A stretch of DNA of 23,555 bases from Conidiobolus incongruus B7586 (GCA_000697335.1 JNEM01016847.1:1-23555), one strand, 5' to 3'. Counted from the stretch's first letter, positions 1 to 10,004 are shown. Notes: a model not told the origin generated them from the letters alone. Numbers and translations are program-made.

Positions 1-300
1 ATTAAAAATCAAAATATTGTTATATATTAAAAGTTTATATATAATAAAAACATAATATATAAATATATAAATACCTCAAAAATATTAAATATAAATAAAT
101 ATAAATAAATAACAATATTTTTTAATAATCTTTTAAGATTTATTTTATAATATTAATAAATAGGTTTGTAAAAATTAATATAATTAAATAAATATTTCAA
201 AAATATTATAAATTATATAAAAATAAAAATCAAAATTTGAACCAAATATTTTATTAAAATTGATTTTTATTTTTAATAATCTTATAATAATCAAATTAAT
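1..300. other. AT-rich flank, no gene seen
   Basis: This stretch is almost entirely A and T, with short runs of ATAA-type simple sequence near 90-113. No open frame or recognisable domain is visible on either strand. It ends at the TA dinucleotide (301-302) that is the target site of the Tc1-type element. Confidence 0.6.
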
Positions 301-302
301 TA

Positions 303-510
303 TACTCTAGCCTATAAAAGTGAGTTATAAAATAAAAATCACTTATATATTTACCTGTAACTTAAATAATTCTTAACTAAATTAATTTAAATTAAAATAT
401 ATAATTAAGGTATATTACTTGATTATAATAGGTTATATTTAATTATATCTAATATATTATTGGTTAATATATCAAATCTTAAATTTTAAATAGGGTGAGT
501 GATAAATTTG
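303..510 (+). repeat. Left 208-bp inverted repeat of the Tc1-type element (IR/DR type)
   Basis: By eye this arm aligns over its whole length with the reverse complement of 1677-1884. The outer direct repeat lies at 317-333 (core GTGAGTTATAAA) and the inner one at 494-510 (core GTGAGTGATAAA), about 177 bp apart. In IR/DR transposons such paired sites bind the transposase. Most differences between the two arms near the tip are A/G or T/C transitions. Confidence 0.85.
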
Positions 511-637
511 TGGGTTTAAGAGTTAAAAGGGTATATAATTTAAAAATTACTTAAATCTTTTTTCTTTTATTAAATTATATATATATATATAAATATTATT
601 ATTGTAATTTATTATTTTAAATAATATTAGTATTTAA

Positions 638-1652
638 ATGCTTAAATCCCTCTCTAAAAAAATTCATTTATATATTAATCAATTTTACAATAAAGATAAA
701 TCAACTTATAAGATTACTAGAATTATTGGTGTTAGTTAGTTTATTATAGCTAGGGCTATTAAAAATTATGGTAAGGATATATCTAAACTTAAATTTAAGT
801 GTGCTAGGATTATAGATAATTATAATAAAAGGTATATTTATAGGTTGGTTAATATAGGTAAGTATAATATTACTATAGAAGTACAGAAAAAATTATAAGA
901 TTATGTAGGAATATTTGTTAGTATTAATACTATTATACATACTTTATATTATAATAGATATCACTCATATTTTAAGAAAAAACACCTTTAACTAAAGAAG
1001 TCCCATTGTAAAGCTAAACAAGAGTTTAAATGTCACCACTAAAGTTAAAACAAAACTAATTAAAGTAAGGTTATTTAATCTGATGAAACAAAAATATACT
1101 TTAGTAAATTTAATAAAAAAGCTAGATGTTTCAAAAAAGACAAAAAACTACTTTATAACCATTATGTTATTTCAACCCAAAAATATAATAATGGGTTAAT
1201 TATAGTTTAAGGATATATATTATCTTTTAGTATAAGGTATCTTTATAAAGTTAATAGGGGAATTAATATTGAGATATATTAAAATATTCTAAACAATGAA
1301 TTAAAAAAACTATTGAATAGTATAGGTTAAATAAATTAAATATTATTTTCCAACAAAATAATACCATTTGTTATATTGCTATTTCTATTACCAAATGGGT
1401 TAAAAATAATAAATTAACAGTTATAAAGTAACCTCTTTAATTTTTTAACTTTAATTCAATTGAACATTTTTGGGATTAGTTAAAAAAATAGTTAAAGCTT
1501 TTTCACCAACAAAAAATTTAAATGAGCTTTAAGAATATGTTTAAGAAGCTTAGTTTAAAATTAATCTTTTTTAATATAAAAAGTTAGTTGACTCTATATC
1601 ATATAAACTTAAGGAAGTTAGGAAAGCAAAAGATAGATATATTAAATTTTAA
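638..1652 (+). pseudogene. Decayed Tc1 (DD34E) transposase
   Basis: Translation of this stretch gives a Tc1 transposase of about 338 codons, close to the family's usual 340. The ATG at 638 opens an N-terminal helix-turn-helix-like region. SDETK at 1079-1093 carries the first catalytic Asp. FQQNN at 1348-1362 corresponds to the usual FQQDN, so the second Asp is now Asn. IEHFWD at 1459-1476 carries the catalytic Glu. From the second Asp position to the Glu there are 34 residues, the DD34E spacing of Tc1. The C-terminus ends with KAKDRYIKF and a stop at 1652, like the usual KAKGGHTKY ending. The reading frame changes before FQQNN and again before the C-terminus. Many in-frame stops occur, including TAA at 1076, 1208 and 1429 where the family has Trp (VIWSDE, VWG, KWP). 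Confidence 0.85.
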
Positions 1653-1676
1653 TTCTTTTTTTATAACCAAAATATA

Positions 1677-1884
1677 CAAATTTATAACTCATCTTAGGTA
1701 AAATTTAAACTTTAATATATCAACTAAAAGTTAATATAATTAGATCAAATATATTTAATTATAAATAAATAATATAAGTTTATTATATGTTTTAATTTAA
1801 ATTAATTTGATTAAGAATTAACAGAGTTATTGATAATAATATATATAATCATAATTTTATGACTCACTTTTACAGGCCAGTGTA
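1677..1884 (-). repeat. Right 208-bp inverted repeat of the Tc1-type element (IR/DR type)
   Basis: This is the inverted partner of 303-510 and is also exactly 208 bp. Read on the minus strand, the outer direct repeat lies at 1854-1871 (AAAAGTGAGTCATAAAAT) and the inner one at 1677-1694 (AGATGAGTTATAAATTTG). This end keeps more G and C than the left end (CACTGGCCTGT against CTCTAGCCTAT), so it is probably nearer to the ancestral tip. Confidence 0.85.
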
Positions 1885-1886
1885 TA

Positions 1887-3280
1887 TATTTAATTTTATT
1901 ATTTGATTAATATTATATATTTAATAAAATTAATATTTCCAAATATTTTTTTGAGTTAAAATATTAAAAATTAATATTATTAATTTTTTATAATTTAATT
2001 TAATCTATAAAATATTTTAAGATATAAATTCTATAATTTTTTTGTCTTAATTTTATTTAGATTAAAAATATAAAATAATAATTTTAAAATTATAAATTAA
2101 TTATAAATTTATTAGTAATTAAGTTTATATATGGTTTTAAAATATTTATAAAAATAAATAAATTATTAATATAATAAAAATAAATAATATAATTCTTTGA
2201 GCTATTATTTAAATCAATTTGATAATCAAAAGAAATTATAACTTAAATTTTATTATTATTTTTGATTTATTTTAAGGTTTAAAATTTGTATTTATAATGC
2301 CAATTATATTATTGAAATGATTAAGTTGACATAAAAACTTATTGTATTATTTATTTAAGTATATTATTCTATATAATAATAACGAAATAATTATCACATT
2401 GAATATATTATATTAAATGCTATTTTTAACTTGAAAAAATAATAAAAATATATTTCAAGCATCAAATTTTCAAATATGACATATTTAAAGTAGTTTTTAG
2501 GCTATAATTTCTTTCAAAAGAGTTGATCATATAAAATTGACCAATTTATTTTTATTGATTAGCCAATTCAGTTAGAGTGGAAAGTATAAAAAAATACCAA
2601 ATATTTGAATTTCTAGAATTTTAATCACCTGAGTTGCAAAAAAACCAAAATAATATTAAATTCAAATTCAATATTCTGCTAGAAAGGATACATGATTTTT
2701 AATTATTTTTATCTATATTATTGTAATTATTTAATGATTTAAGAAAAGGATTTTATTAATTTTTAAACTTTATTAAATAGTTTGAGCTTTATTAAAATAT
2801 AATTCAATTAATATAAGGTATTAAAAATATTTAAATCCATATTGCTTATTTTAAATCTTAAATTAATTAAAATTATAGATTTATATAATAAACTTGGATT
2901 TACTTTAAAAATGAGTTATTAAATTATGGATCAAACATGAGAAGTTAGGATTAACATGAGATATTAATGCTATTGGTTAAATATTAATGTGATTAAATTA
3001 TGGATGATATATTACATTTTCTAAAATATCTCATTTTAAAATAAGATATCCGAATCCAAAATATAACAATCCAAATAATCTTCAGCAAAACATAATGTAA
3101 ATGATATATCATAAAGAGAATTAAGCTTAGTTCAATTTTATATATTAGTAATACTTAATTATTAATCTATATAGTACTTTCGATATTTGAATGATATGAT
3201 TCATAGTTTTTGATGTATATAATAATTCAATCGAAATACATGTAAAATAAAAAAACTTAGTAATATGAATAGTAATATCA
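1887..3280. other. AT-rich intergenic DNA upstream of the first cysteine-rich gene
   Basis: No gene, RNA gene or transposon domain could be recognised. G+C rises a little between about 2460 and 2700 and after 2930, toward the promoter of the gene at 3466. A 90-codon frame on the minus strand at 3145-3417 overlaps that promoter and resembles nothing known; it is not called. Confidence 0.5.
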
Positions 3281-3283
3281 TAA

Positions 3284-3377
3284 GAGTGAATTGTGCGATC
3301 GGTTGATTTAGTGAATATTAAAAATAAAACTATTATACATTTTGAATTAATAATATAAAGTTGAAAATAGTATATAA
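3284..3377 (+). promoter_or_regulatory. Promoter block of the first cysteine-rich gene: shared upstream motif plus TATA box
   Basis: The motif GAGTGAATTGTGCGATCGG lies at 3284-3302 and a TATATAA box at 3371-3377, which is 95 bp before the ATG. The paralog at 7375 has GAGTGAATTCTGCGATTGG at 7195-7213 and a TATATAAA box 97 bp before its ATG. The motif matches at 17 of 19 positions, with a motif-to-TATA distance of 87 against 83 bp. Between them both genes share a TTGAAAAT stretch just before the TATA box. Conservation within otherwise diverged AT-rich DNA suggests a transcription factor site. The factor is unknown; metal-responsive control would be a guess from the product. Confidence 0.6.
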
Positions 3378-3465
3378 GCATTTGATTTTTTATTCCTGAA
3401 TTTAAAAATCTTTTCATCTTAGCTTTGAAATATCAAATTAAACTTCAATAATCTTTTATTTTAAA

Positions 3466-4038
3466 ATGCCAAAAATTTGTGAATCTACTGAATACAAGGG
3501 TGAATGCAATTGTAATGCTCCTTGCAATTGCTCTGCTAAGAACCAATATTATGGTAACAACTGCAAATGCGAGTCTAAATGCAATTGTGAAGGTTCAAAA
3601 ACCGTTAGTTGCTGTGGTGGATCAAAGGGAAAGTGCACTTGCGGAGATAACTGTACTTGTTCTTCTAACTGTTGTCGTGAAAGGGATATTGAATGCACCT
3701 GTGCTGAGTGTTGTGAATGTCCTTCTCGAACTGATTCATTGATTCAAGGCTCAAAATGCTGTAGCTTTGTAACTGGAACCTGTACTTGCGGTGAGAGCTG
3801 TAATTGCGCTAACCAATGTTGCTATGGCGAAGAGATTGGCTGCACTTGCTCCAATGGTTGTCAATGTCCTAGCAGTACTTGTGCTAAATCATTAAGTTTT
3901 AAATGTTGTGAAGGTAGAAATGGAAACTGTGCATGTAGTATTATTTGCCAATGCGCTAATAAGTGCTGCATTGGATCGGCTGAAAGTTGCGCTTGTGATT
4001 CTAATTGTAAGTGCATTGGAAAGTTGTGCCACCATTAA
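3466..4038 (+). CDS. Cysteine-rich, metallothionein-like protein with four internal repeats (copy 1)
   Basis: The protein has 190 residues, 48 of them Cys (25%). It has no signal peptide or membrane segment and is probably cytosolic. It is built from four repeats: residues 5-48 (weakest), 49-97, 98-146 and 147-190; the two middle ones are exactly 49 residues. Each repeat is two modules of the pattern CC-x6-CxC-x3-CxC, so the protein has eight modules. The first repeat has lost its CC pairs, and repeat two has an extra Cys (82). CxC and CC clusters at this density suggest binding of Cu(I), Zn or Cd through thiolates, as in metallothioneins. Most of those are under 80 residues; long tandem fungal forms are known from Cryptococcus (CMT1, CMT2), but I do not see that this is the same family. 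The ATG is in an AAAATG context shared with the paralog at 7375. The metal and the function are inferred. Confidence 0.88.
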   Translation: MPKICESTEYKGECNCNAPCNCSAKNQYYGNNCKCESKCNCEGSKTVSCCGGSKGKCTCGDNCTCSSNCCRERDIECTCAECCECPSRTDSLIQGSKCCSFVTGTCTCGESCNCANQCCYGEEIGCTCSNGCQCPSSTCAKSLSFKCCEGRNGNCACSIICQCANKCCIGSAESCACDSNCKCIGKLCHH

Positions 4039-4064
4039 TTTCTTGGTCAAATTGTATTATGATT

Positions 4065-4070
4065 AATAAA
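4065..4070 (+). terminator. Possible polyadenylation signal of the first cysteine-rich gene
   Basis: AATAAA occurs 27 bp after the stop codon. The paralog has the same GATTAATAAA/TATTAATAAA-like setting 24 bp after its stop (7965-7970). In DNA this rich in A and T the hexamer alone is weak evidence; the matched position in both paralogs is what supports it. Confidence 0.4.
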
Positions 4071-7000
4071 ATTATTTGGCTTTATTAAATTCTAAATAAT
4101 TAAGATTAATTAATACAAAAATCTGCCTATGATATCAGAGATTTCTTATTTAATTCCAATATCATTTAAAATATAAGAAATTTCAGTAATATATATAGTC
4201 CTTTTCAAATTAGAAAAATACTTATATTAATTAAATAATTATACACATTATAATATTTGAATATGACTAGAAGTTTTTACTATGCCACCATTTAAAAATT
4301 CATCGTAATTATAACCCTAAAAATACTAAACATTAAAGATCAACATTTGAAAAATGTTTAATATGTAAAATTTTATAATCTCAATTTCTTTTAAACATAT
4401 TTAGTTTAAAATATCAATTACAGAGATTAAATTGTTAAAAAAGAGTTTCAAAGATTAATATAAACTTCAAGCATAAATATAAAAAGTTTAAAGTATTTCT
4501 TACCTTTGATTTTATACTTTTAAAGTTACTATAATAAAATTATATATATGTTAAAAAGTTTAAAATAGATAATTTAGTATTTATCAAATGAGATTAAAGT
4601 TACACAAAGTGATTAAACAGTATAATTCATTATTTACCATATTGTTATTTAAATATATCAACGGCATTACTAATTCAAAGAAATTTTAAAAAACTAAAAG
4701 AACATTATAGAAATGTTCATATAGTTTTTATTAATATTGGATTTTAAATATTTTTTTGATATATAATAAAATTAAGTTTGATAATATTATGATATATTGA
4801 TAATAACATTTCTATAATATCATCAATATTATCCTTAAAGACATTATATAGTTTCTCTTATCAATTAAATAACATAAGCATTAATTTTAAGATTCTTAAT
4901 AGAGTATAATATCAAAAATCAATTAATTTTGATAAATAATAATGTTTAATTATAATAATTTTAATAGAATTAATTAGGTTTTATATATTCTTTTAAGTCA
5001 AATAATAAATTTATTATTTTTGAACTTAAATACATAGTATTCATGATAAGCTTAATGAAATTAGAGATTAAATAAAATGATAGAACTATTATTTTTGTCA
5101 ATTAAGTGAAAAACTTTTTAAGGATTATTAGTTTTATTTTAGTTCATTCAATACACTTTGCCTAAAGTTATGATATATCAATAATATAGTATTTTTAAAT
5201 AAATATTCAAAAAATTAATTTAAATAATTATTATATTTAATTATTAATAATATAATTTAAAAGGTTTAAAAATATTCATTATATAAAGTGTTATATATAA
5301 AATGCTTAAATTTAATAATAATGTTATATTAATATCTAATATTATTATCAAATAGAATCATATATATTTTTAATATCAATATTTTAAAATCTTAAAAAAT
5401 ATCAGTATTTATTAAATTATATTTGTTTATATATTTGATTTATTGATAAAATTAATGAAATATATTAAGATTAGTATAATATTATCAAAAATCAAAATGA
5501 TATTATTTAAAATTTATACCACTATTATATAGTTCAATATCAATAAATATTATATTATCTCAGTAATAGTTATTAATATATATTTTTTAATACTGTATAA
5601 TATCAAAATTTCGAATTTTTTTAAGAAATATCATTGTATAATTATATTATATGAAATTCAATATTTAGAGGTTAGATTAATAATATTTAAAAGTATGACG
5701 AAAATATTTAAAAAATGATTATAATCTTAATATTATATGATACTTAATATAATTACATTATAACTCTATAAAAAAATAATTATTTTGTTAATAATAAATA
5801 TATTTGAATTTTTTAAGTTAGTTGATATTTTATTAACTCATTTAGTTTGATATTTATATATATAATCTCATGTTATTTGGTTTAATTAATAGTATCTTTG
5901 ATATATTCGTAAAATATTCAGATATATTATAATAGCATATAACAAAATTTTATTAGTATAAATATTATTATTTTTAATTAATAATGGTTTTTTATTTAAT
6001 AGTATTAATATTTAATTTATGATATTTAAATTTCTATAGGTAATTTATAAATAGTTAATCTTATAGTTATATTGATAAAAAGTATATCGTATTTTTTACA
6101 AAATAATAAAGATATCAAAATTTATTTTATTATGTTATATCAAATAATTGAATAAGTATCTTTAAATGTGTTGTTTAAATAGAGTATTTTAATATATAAA
6201 TAGAATAATTTATATTAAATCTGTTTTTTATAGGATATTCAAAGTAATAGTTGATTATTAATACTCAAATCGTATTTTTGAAATTGAAAATATAATGTGT
6301 ATTAATTATATATTACATGATTGATTATATAATATTATATTATAATTTTCACGTTATTTATTTAAATAAATTTTTTTTAATTTCATATAGTTAAATGTAG
6401 TGAAATCACAATATTATATATAATGGAAATTGAAAGATTATAAAAACGATATTTATTTCTTTTCAATATATATAAAAATATTATAAAAAATAATTATCAA
6501 TTTGGATAAATGATAATAATAATTTCAATTATTGTTATATAAAATATTTTTAAATTTTTATTATCATATTAATATTTGCGTATAGAGTCTGGATATTTAA
6601 TTGTATAGGTTTCAATAACATCTCTTATAAACTACTTAAAACGCAAAAAACGCCCTTTTTCTAAAAAATTATAAAAAATATTTCGTGCAATGTTCTCTGG
6701 ATTACAATATAAGTAATGGATTTTTTCCTCAATAATCGTCTTGAAATTGAACCGAATAATTTATAAAAAATATTTTGGTAAAAAATTGCTTTGTCATCAA
6801 TGCAAAGTAGGAACAATAATTTTCTATATATTTGAACTAATTAAAAATACTTATAAATTTTGATACAATTTCCAAAAATGAAAACAGAGTTATTATTATT
6901 GTTTAGTCCAAACTTTTCAAACTTTCTTATTACCACCCTACAGTTTGTGTGGATAAATAATTATTGATACCTATAATTAATTCATTTTGATATAAGAAAG

Positions 7001-7190
7001 ATATCAATTATTTGATAATTTAATTATTCTATAAAAATTAAAATAAAATAATATCAATCGTTTTAGCTAATCTATAAGTATTATACTGGAAGACTATCAT
7101 TCATTAAGTAATATATTTTTAAGTTCAATGAGGAATTTATGCCATTGGTTGAATTAATCCAATTTTGAAAATATATAGTATGTTATATTA
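4071..7190. other. Long AT-rich intergenic region between the two cysteine-rich genes
   Basis: These 3.1 kb hold no recognisable gene. Most of it is 10-18% G+C with many stops in all frames. A 15-of-16 inverted match lies at 4702-4717 and 4805-4820 (core ATTATAGAAATGTT), too short to call an element. From about 6590 to 6960 the G+C rises slightly (for example GTGCAATGTTCTCTGG near 6684), with no open frame; this may be distal promoter sequence of the gene at 7375 or a decayed remnant. Confidence 0.5.
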
Positions 7191-7194
7191 TAAT

Positions 7195-7285
7195 GAGTGA
7201 ATTCTGCGATTGGGGGAAATTTTTTATAATAAATTCATCGTAAAGTATAATTGATTATAAATTGAAAATTAACAAAGTATATAAA
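7195..7285 (+). promoter_or_regulatory. Promoter block of the second cysteine-rich gene: shared upstream motif plus TATA box
   Basis: GAGTGAATTCTGCGATTGG at 7195-7213 matches the copy at 3284-3302, and TATATAAA lies at 7278-7285. The core of the motif read on the minus strand is CCAATCGCAG here and CCGATCGCAC in the other copy, so a CCAAT-type site is possible only here. Order and spacing (motif, about 85 bp, TATA, about 96 bp, ATG) are kept in both genes, so the whole promoter was probably duplicated with the gene. Confidence 0.6.
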
Positions 7286-7374
7286 GACCGGGTTAAACGT
7301 TCCTCATATTTAGAATCATTCAGTCTCAAACTATTCAAATAATATCTCAAACTTGGAAGACCTTTAAATTAAAA

Positions 7375-7941
7375 ATGCCTAAAATTTGCCATTGTACTAC
7401 AAACCAAACTGGATGCAATTGTATCTCTACTTGCAATTGTTCTGCTAAGGATCAAGGTTGTGGAAATAATTGCGAGGCCAAGTGCAATTGCGATGATTCC
7501 AAAATTGTTAGTTGCTGTGGTGGATCAAATGGAAAGTGTACTTGTGGTAATGATTGTGTATGCTTTGCGGACTGTTGTCGTGGTGAAGGTACTGAATGTG
7601 CTTGTGCCGAGTGTTGTCAATGTCCTTCTCGAATTGGTTCGTTGACTCAAAACAGTAAATGCTGTAGCTTTGGGACTGGGATTTGTACTTGTGATGAGAA
7701 CTGTAATTGCACCACCAAATGCTGTTATAAAAACCCAACGGTTTGTGGTTGCCCCAACGATTGCAATTGCCCTAGTAACACTTCTACTAAGCCAACTAGT
7801 ATCAAATGCTGTGGAGGTAAAGATGGTATTTCCAGCTGTGATAATGATTGTCAATGCACCAATAACTGTTGTATTGACTTAACTCAGAAATGCACATGTA
7901 GTTCTACTTGTAACTGTGCTGGAAAATTGTTTCAACATTAG
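7375..7941 (+). CDS. Cysteine-rich, metallothionein-like protein with four internal repeats (copy 2)
   Basis: The protein has 188 residues with 46 Cys (24%) and is the paralog of the protein at 3466. The same four-repeat plan is seen: residues 5-46, 47-95, 96-144 and 145-188, with both middle repeats again 49 residues long. The start MPKIC, the strings VSCCGGS and AECC-CPSR in repeat two and CCSF in repeat three are shared. The cysteine sets differ at the ends. This copy gains Cys7 and Cys29 in the first repeat but has lost the second Cys of a CxC there (NNCEAKC for NNCKCESKC) and a CxC in repeat four (SSCDNDC for CACSIIC); it also lacks the final CHH (QH instead). The core of the binding framework is kept while spacer residues have diverged, as expected for a selected thiolate-binding protein. 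The metal is not known. Confidence 0.88.
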   Translation: MPKICHCTTNQTGCNCISTCNCSAKDQGCGNNCEAKCNCDDSKIVSCCGGSNGKCTCGNDCVCFADCCRGEGTECACAECCQCPSRIGSLTQNSKCCSFGTGICTCDENCNCTTKCCYKNPTVCGCPNDCNCPSNTSTKPTSIKCCGGKDGISSCDNDCQCTNNCCIDLTQKCTCSSTCNCAGKLFQH

Positions 7942-7964
7942 TATTCGAGTTAAATTTAAGTATT

Positions 7965-7970
7965 AATAAA
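7965..7970 (+). terminator. Possible polyadenylation signal of the second cysteine-rich gene
   Basis: AATAAA lies 24 bp after the stop codon, in the same position as in the paralog (4065-4070). It is weak alone because the surroundings are AT-rich. Confidence 0.4.
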
Positions 7971-8629
7971 TCTATTTTATTCAAATATTTATCGAGTTTG
8001 ACTAATTTGAAAAATATATAAAAATTATTGACATTAAAATTTAATTTATGGATAATCAGTAATATCATTTAGACTTCTTATATTTAAATATAACTTTTGA
8101 TTATTTTAATACTAGCGAAATTATTTTATGAATTTTTGAAACTATACTTTAATGGAGCTATATTCATAAACCTAAAATTATTAGTTAATATATTATATAA
8201 TATGTGAAATCAATAATTATTATCCTCTAATTTCATTTATATATGGTATTTTGAATTCAGATATTTTCATATTAGCTTCAATATTAATTATATTACAATA
8301 TAATATGGAAAATTGGATGATTTGAAGAAATATATTAGTGATGATAAAAAAACTAACATTACACTTATAATTATTATGATTGGTATATTTTATTATTCAA
8401 CTTTATAATTTAAAATCGATACATTTTAAATTTTTAATTCAATAATCATTATCAAGGACATTATTTTTCCTAGTATGTAAAAAAACTATCAATAGTAATG
8501 ATTAAAATTGATGTCAGATCAAATAACCTTATTTTCATAATATTGATCAATACCTATATATTTCTATCTCACCAGAAATACTATTACTTTGGATTTTGAA
8601 CAATGAGATTTTGTTAAGACGACAAATTA
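7971..8629. other. AT-rich intergenic DNA, nothing recognised
   Basis: No gene or repeat could be identified between the 3' end of the second cysteine-rich gene and the first copy of the degraded repeat. G+C is slightly higher around 8510-8620 but no frame is open. Confidence 0.5.
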
Positions 8630-9650
8630 ATAAACATATTAATATAAAATATAAAATCAAAACTCTCTTTCATTATAAATAGCTTTTTATCATATTTTTA
8701 GTATACTTTTAATGCTTAATCAACAGTTTTTTTAACAACTGAAATTTAATGTTTTATAAATTAATTAAAAATATTTCCGAAAATTTTTTTATAAACCCAT
8801 TTTTTAATTATTTAAAACAATTATATTCATATGGATTATAATCTCATTAATATACTAAATATGGTAATTCTTTTCAATTTTTTATATAAAGGATTTATTT
8901 TATTTTAAACCTTATAAATTCTATAACTATTATTCAAAATAATAAAATTAATAAATATCGATAACTTATAATTATAAAATAAATTAATAATAATACAAAA
9001 ATAGCTAAGATTGACTTATTTTAATAATTTAATATAAGGTCTATTTTTTTAGTTATATTTTAATAAATTTTATATAAACATTTTTATTTTAATTTTCATC
9101 TAAATTTTTATTTTATTTATTTATTAATTAATTCAGGTTTAAATTTATATTTATAATATATAATTATATAATTAATATTAAAATATTTTGATTATCTTTT
9201 AATTAAAAAATTAATATTTTTCAATAAATTTTCTAATTAATAAATAATTAAAAAAGTGATAATTTAAATTAAATATTAAAATTTTAATAAATTTTTAATA
9301 GTTTCCTTGTTAACTTAAAATAACTTATTTGGTAATAAATAGAAAATATAATAAAACTTGATTTTTATGAGTTATTTCTAAATTTTAAAAGATTATTAAA
9401 ATCTTATGTTTAAGTTTCTAAAAATACTAAAATAAAAGACTTGTAATAATTATTATCTGACTTAAAATAATTAAATTAAATTAAAATAATTAAAAATCTT
9501 TTAATAAAAATAGTATTATAAATAAATATATATAGTATGAAGATATAAATTCTGGTATTTAATTTTTGAGTTTAACTATATTTTTAAAAATCAAAAAATA
9601 AAATATTTGTCTTTTTTTCCTAATTGAAAATTGAAAAAAAATCAATAAAG
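8630..9650 (-). mobile_element. Degraded Tc1/mariner-like transposon relic, repeat copy 1
   Basis: This stretch aligns by eye with about 18095-19340 and 22098-23405. Shared anchors include AAATAAAAGACTTG at 9430-9443 and 19096-19109, AAATAAAAGCCTTT at 23176-23189, and the stretch around 8800-8880 against 18340-18420 and 22340-22420. On the minus strand near 8810-8840 the translation shows DYNP followed within ten residues by CFKQLKN, which resembles the DLNPIE-xxW-xxLK signature around the catalytic Glu of Tc1 transposases. Stops are frequent and no terminal repeats could be fixed. The repeat call is firmer than the family. Confidence 0.6.
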
Positions 9651-10004
9651 TAATTGATAAAGATCATAATTAATATTTATAAATTAAATTATAATAGGTT
9701 TTTAAATTATAATTAATATAATTATATATTGAATTTAAAACTAAATTAAAGGTGAAAAAGGGAAGAATATTAAGTGAAATCTTTTATGGATTGCATTGAA
9801 AGTTAATAAACCTAAATTTATTATAACACTATAAATGTTGATAAAGGTATTAACATTGTAAAGGGTATTTGGTCAAATATTGAAAAGTGTATACTTTAAA
9901 CTTTGAAACTGGGATTGTAAAGTTATTAAGGAAGGATCAATTGAAATTTTGAAAATTGGCTTAGGATCAGGTATAGGATAACGACTGAAGAATATCATCA
10001 ATTG
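9651..10004. other. Intergenic DNA downstream of the LRR gene
   Basis: AT-rich DNA whose G+C rises from about 9750 toward the 3' end of the minus-strand LRR gene. The part next to the stop codon at 10005 is presumably its 3' untranslated region. No further gene is seen. Confidence 0.45.

Larger units (their letters stand above)
303..1884 (+). mobile_element. Tc1-type DNA transposon, complete in outline but dead
   Basis: The element is 1582 bp long, a normal size for Tc1/mariner elements. It is bounded by inverted repeats of 208 bp (303-510 and 1677-1884) and flanked on both sides by TA (301-302 and 1885-1886), the target duplication expected of this superfamily. The outer ends read TACTCTAGCC and, on the other strand, TACACTGGCC. 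Each repeat carries two similar short direct repeats, one at its outer and one at its inner edge, which is the IR/DR layout known from Sleeping Beauty-like Tc1 elements. The interior holds a decayed transposase in the plus direction. Many stops and at least two frame changes show that it cannot be active. Confidence 0.88.

Noticed and set aside
3145-3417. A 90-codon minus-strand frame upstream of the first cysteine-rich gene
   Set aside because: The product is a typical random AT-rich translation (Ile, Tyr, Lys, Asn) and it covers the conserved promoter motif and TATA box of the gene at 3466.
3479-3742. An 87-codon plus-strand frame overlapping the first cysteine-rich gene
   Set aside because: It lies in another frame over repeat-bearing coding sequence, and the Val/Leu-rich product follows from frame-shifted Cys codons.
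4701-4820. A 16-base inverted match that could mark a tiny MITE
   Set aside because: Only 15 of 16 bases match in low-complexity DNA, there is no TA or other duplication worth noting, and no second copy was seen.
7508-7738. A second minus-strand frame rich in His, Ser and Tyr opposite the same gene
   Set aside because: Same cause: repeated Cys codons create a biased antisense translation. No start context or homology supports it.
7525-7854. A 109-codon open frame on the minus strand opposite the second cysteine-rich gene
   Set aside because: It is a shadow. The dense TGT/TGC codons of the real gene read as Thr/Ala-type codons on the other strand and avoid stops, so long antisense frames are expected. 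The product has no recognisable domain.
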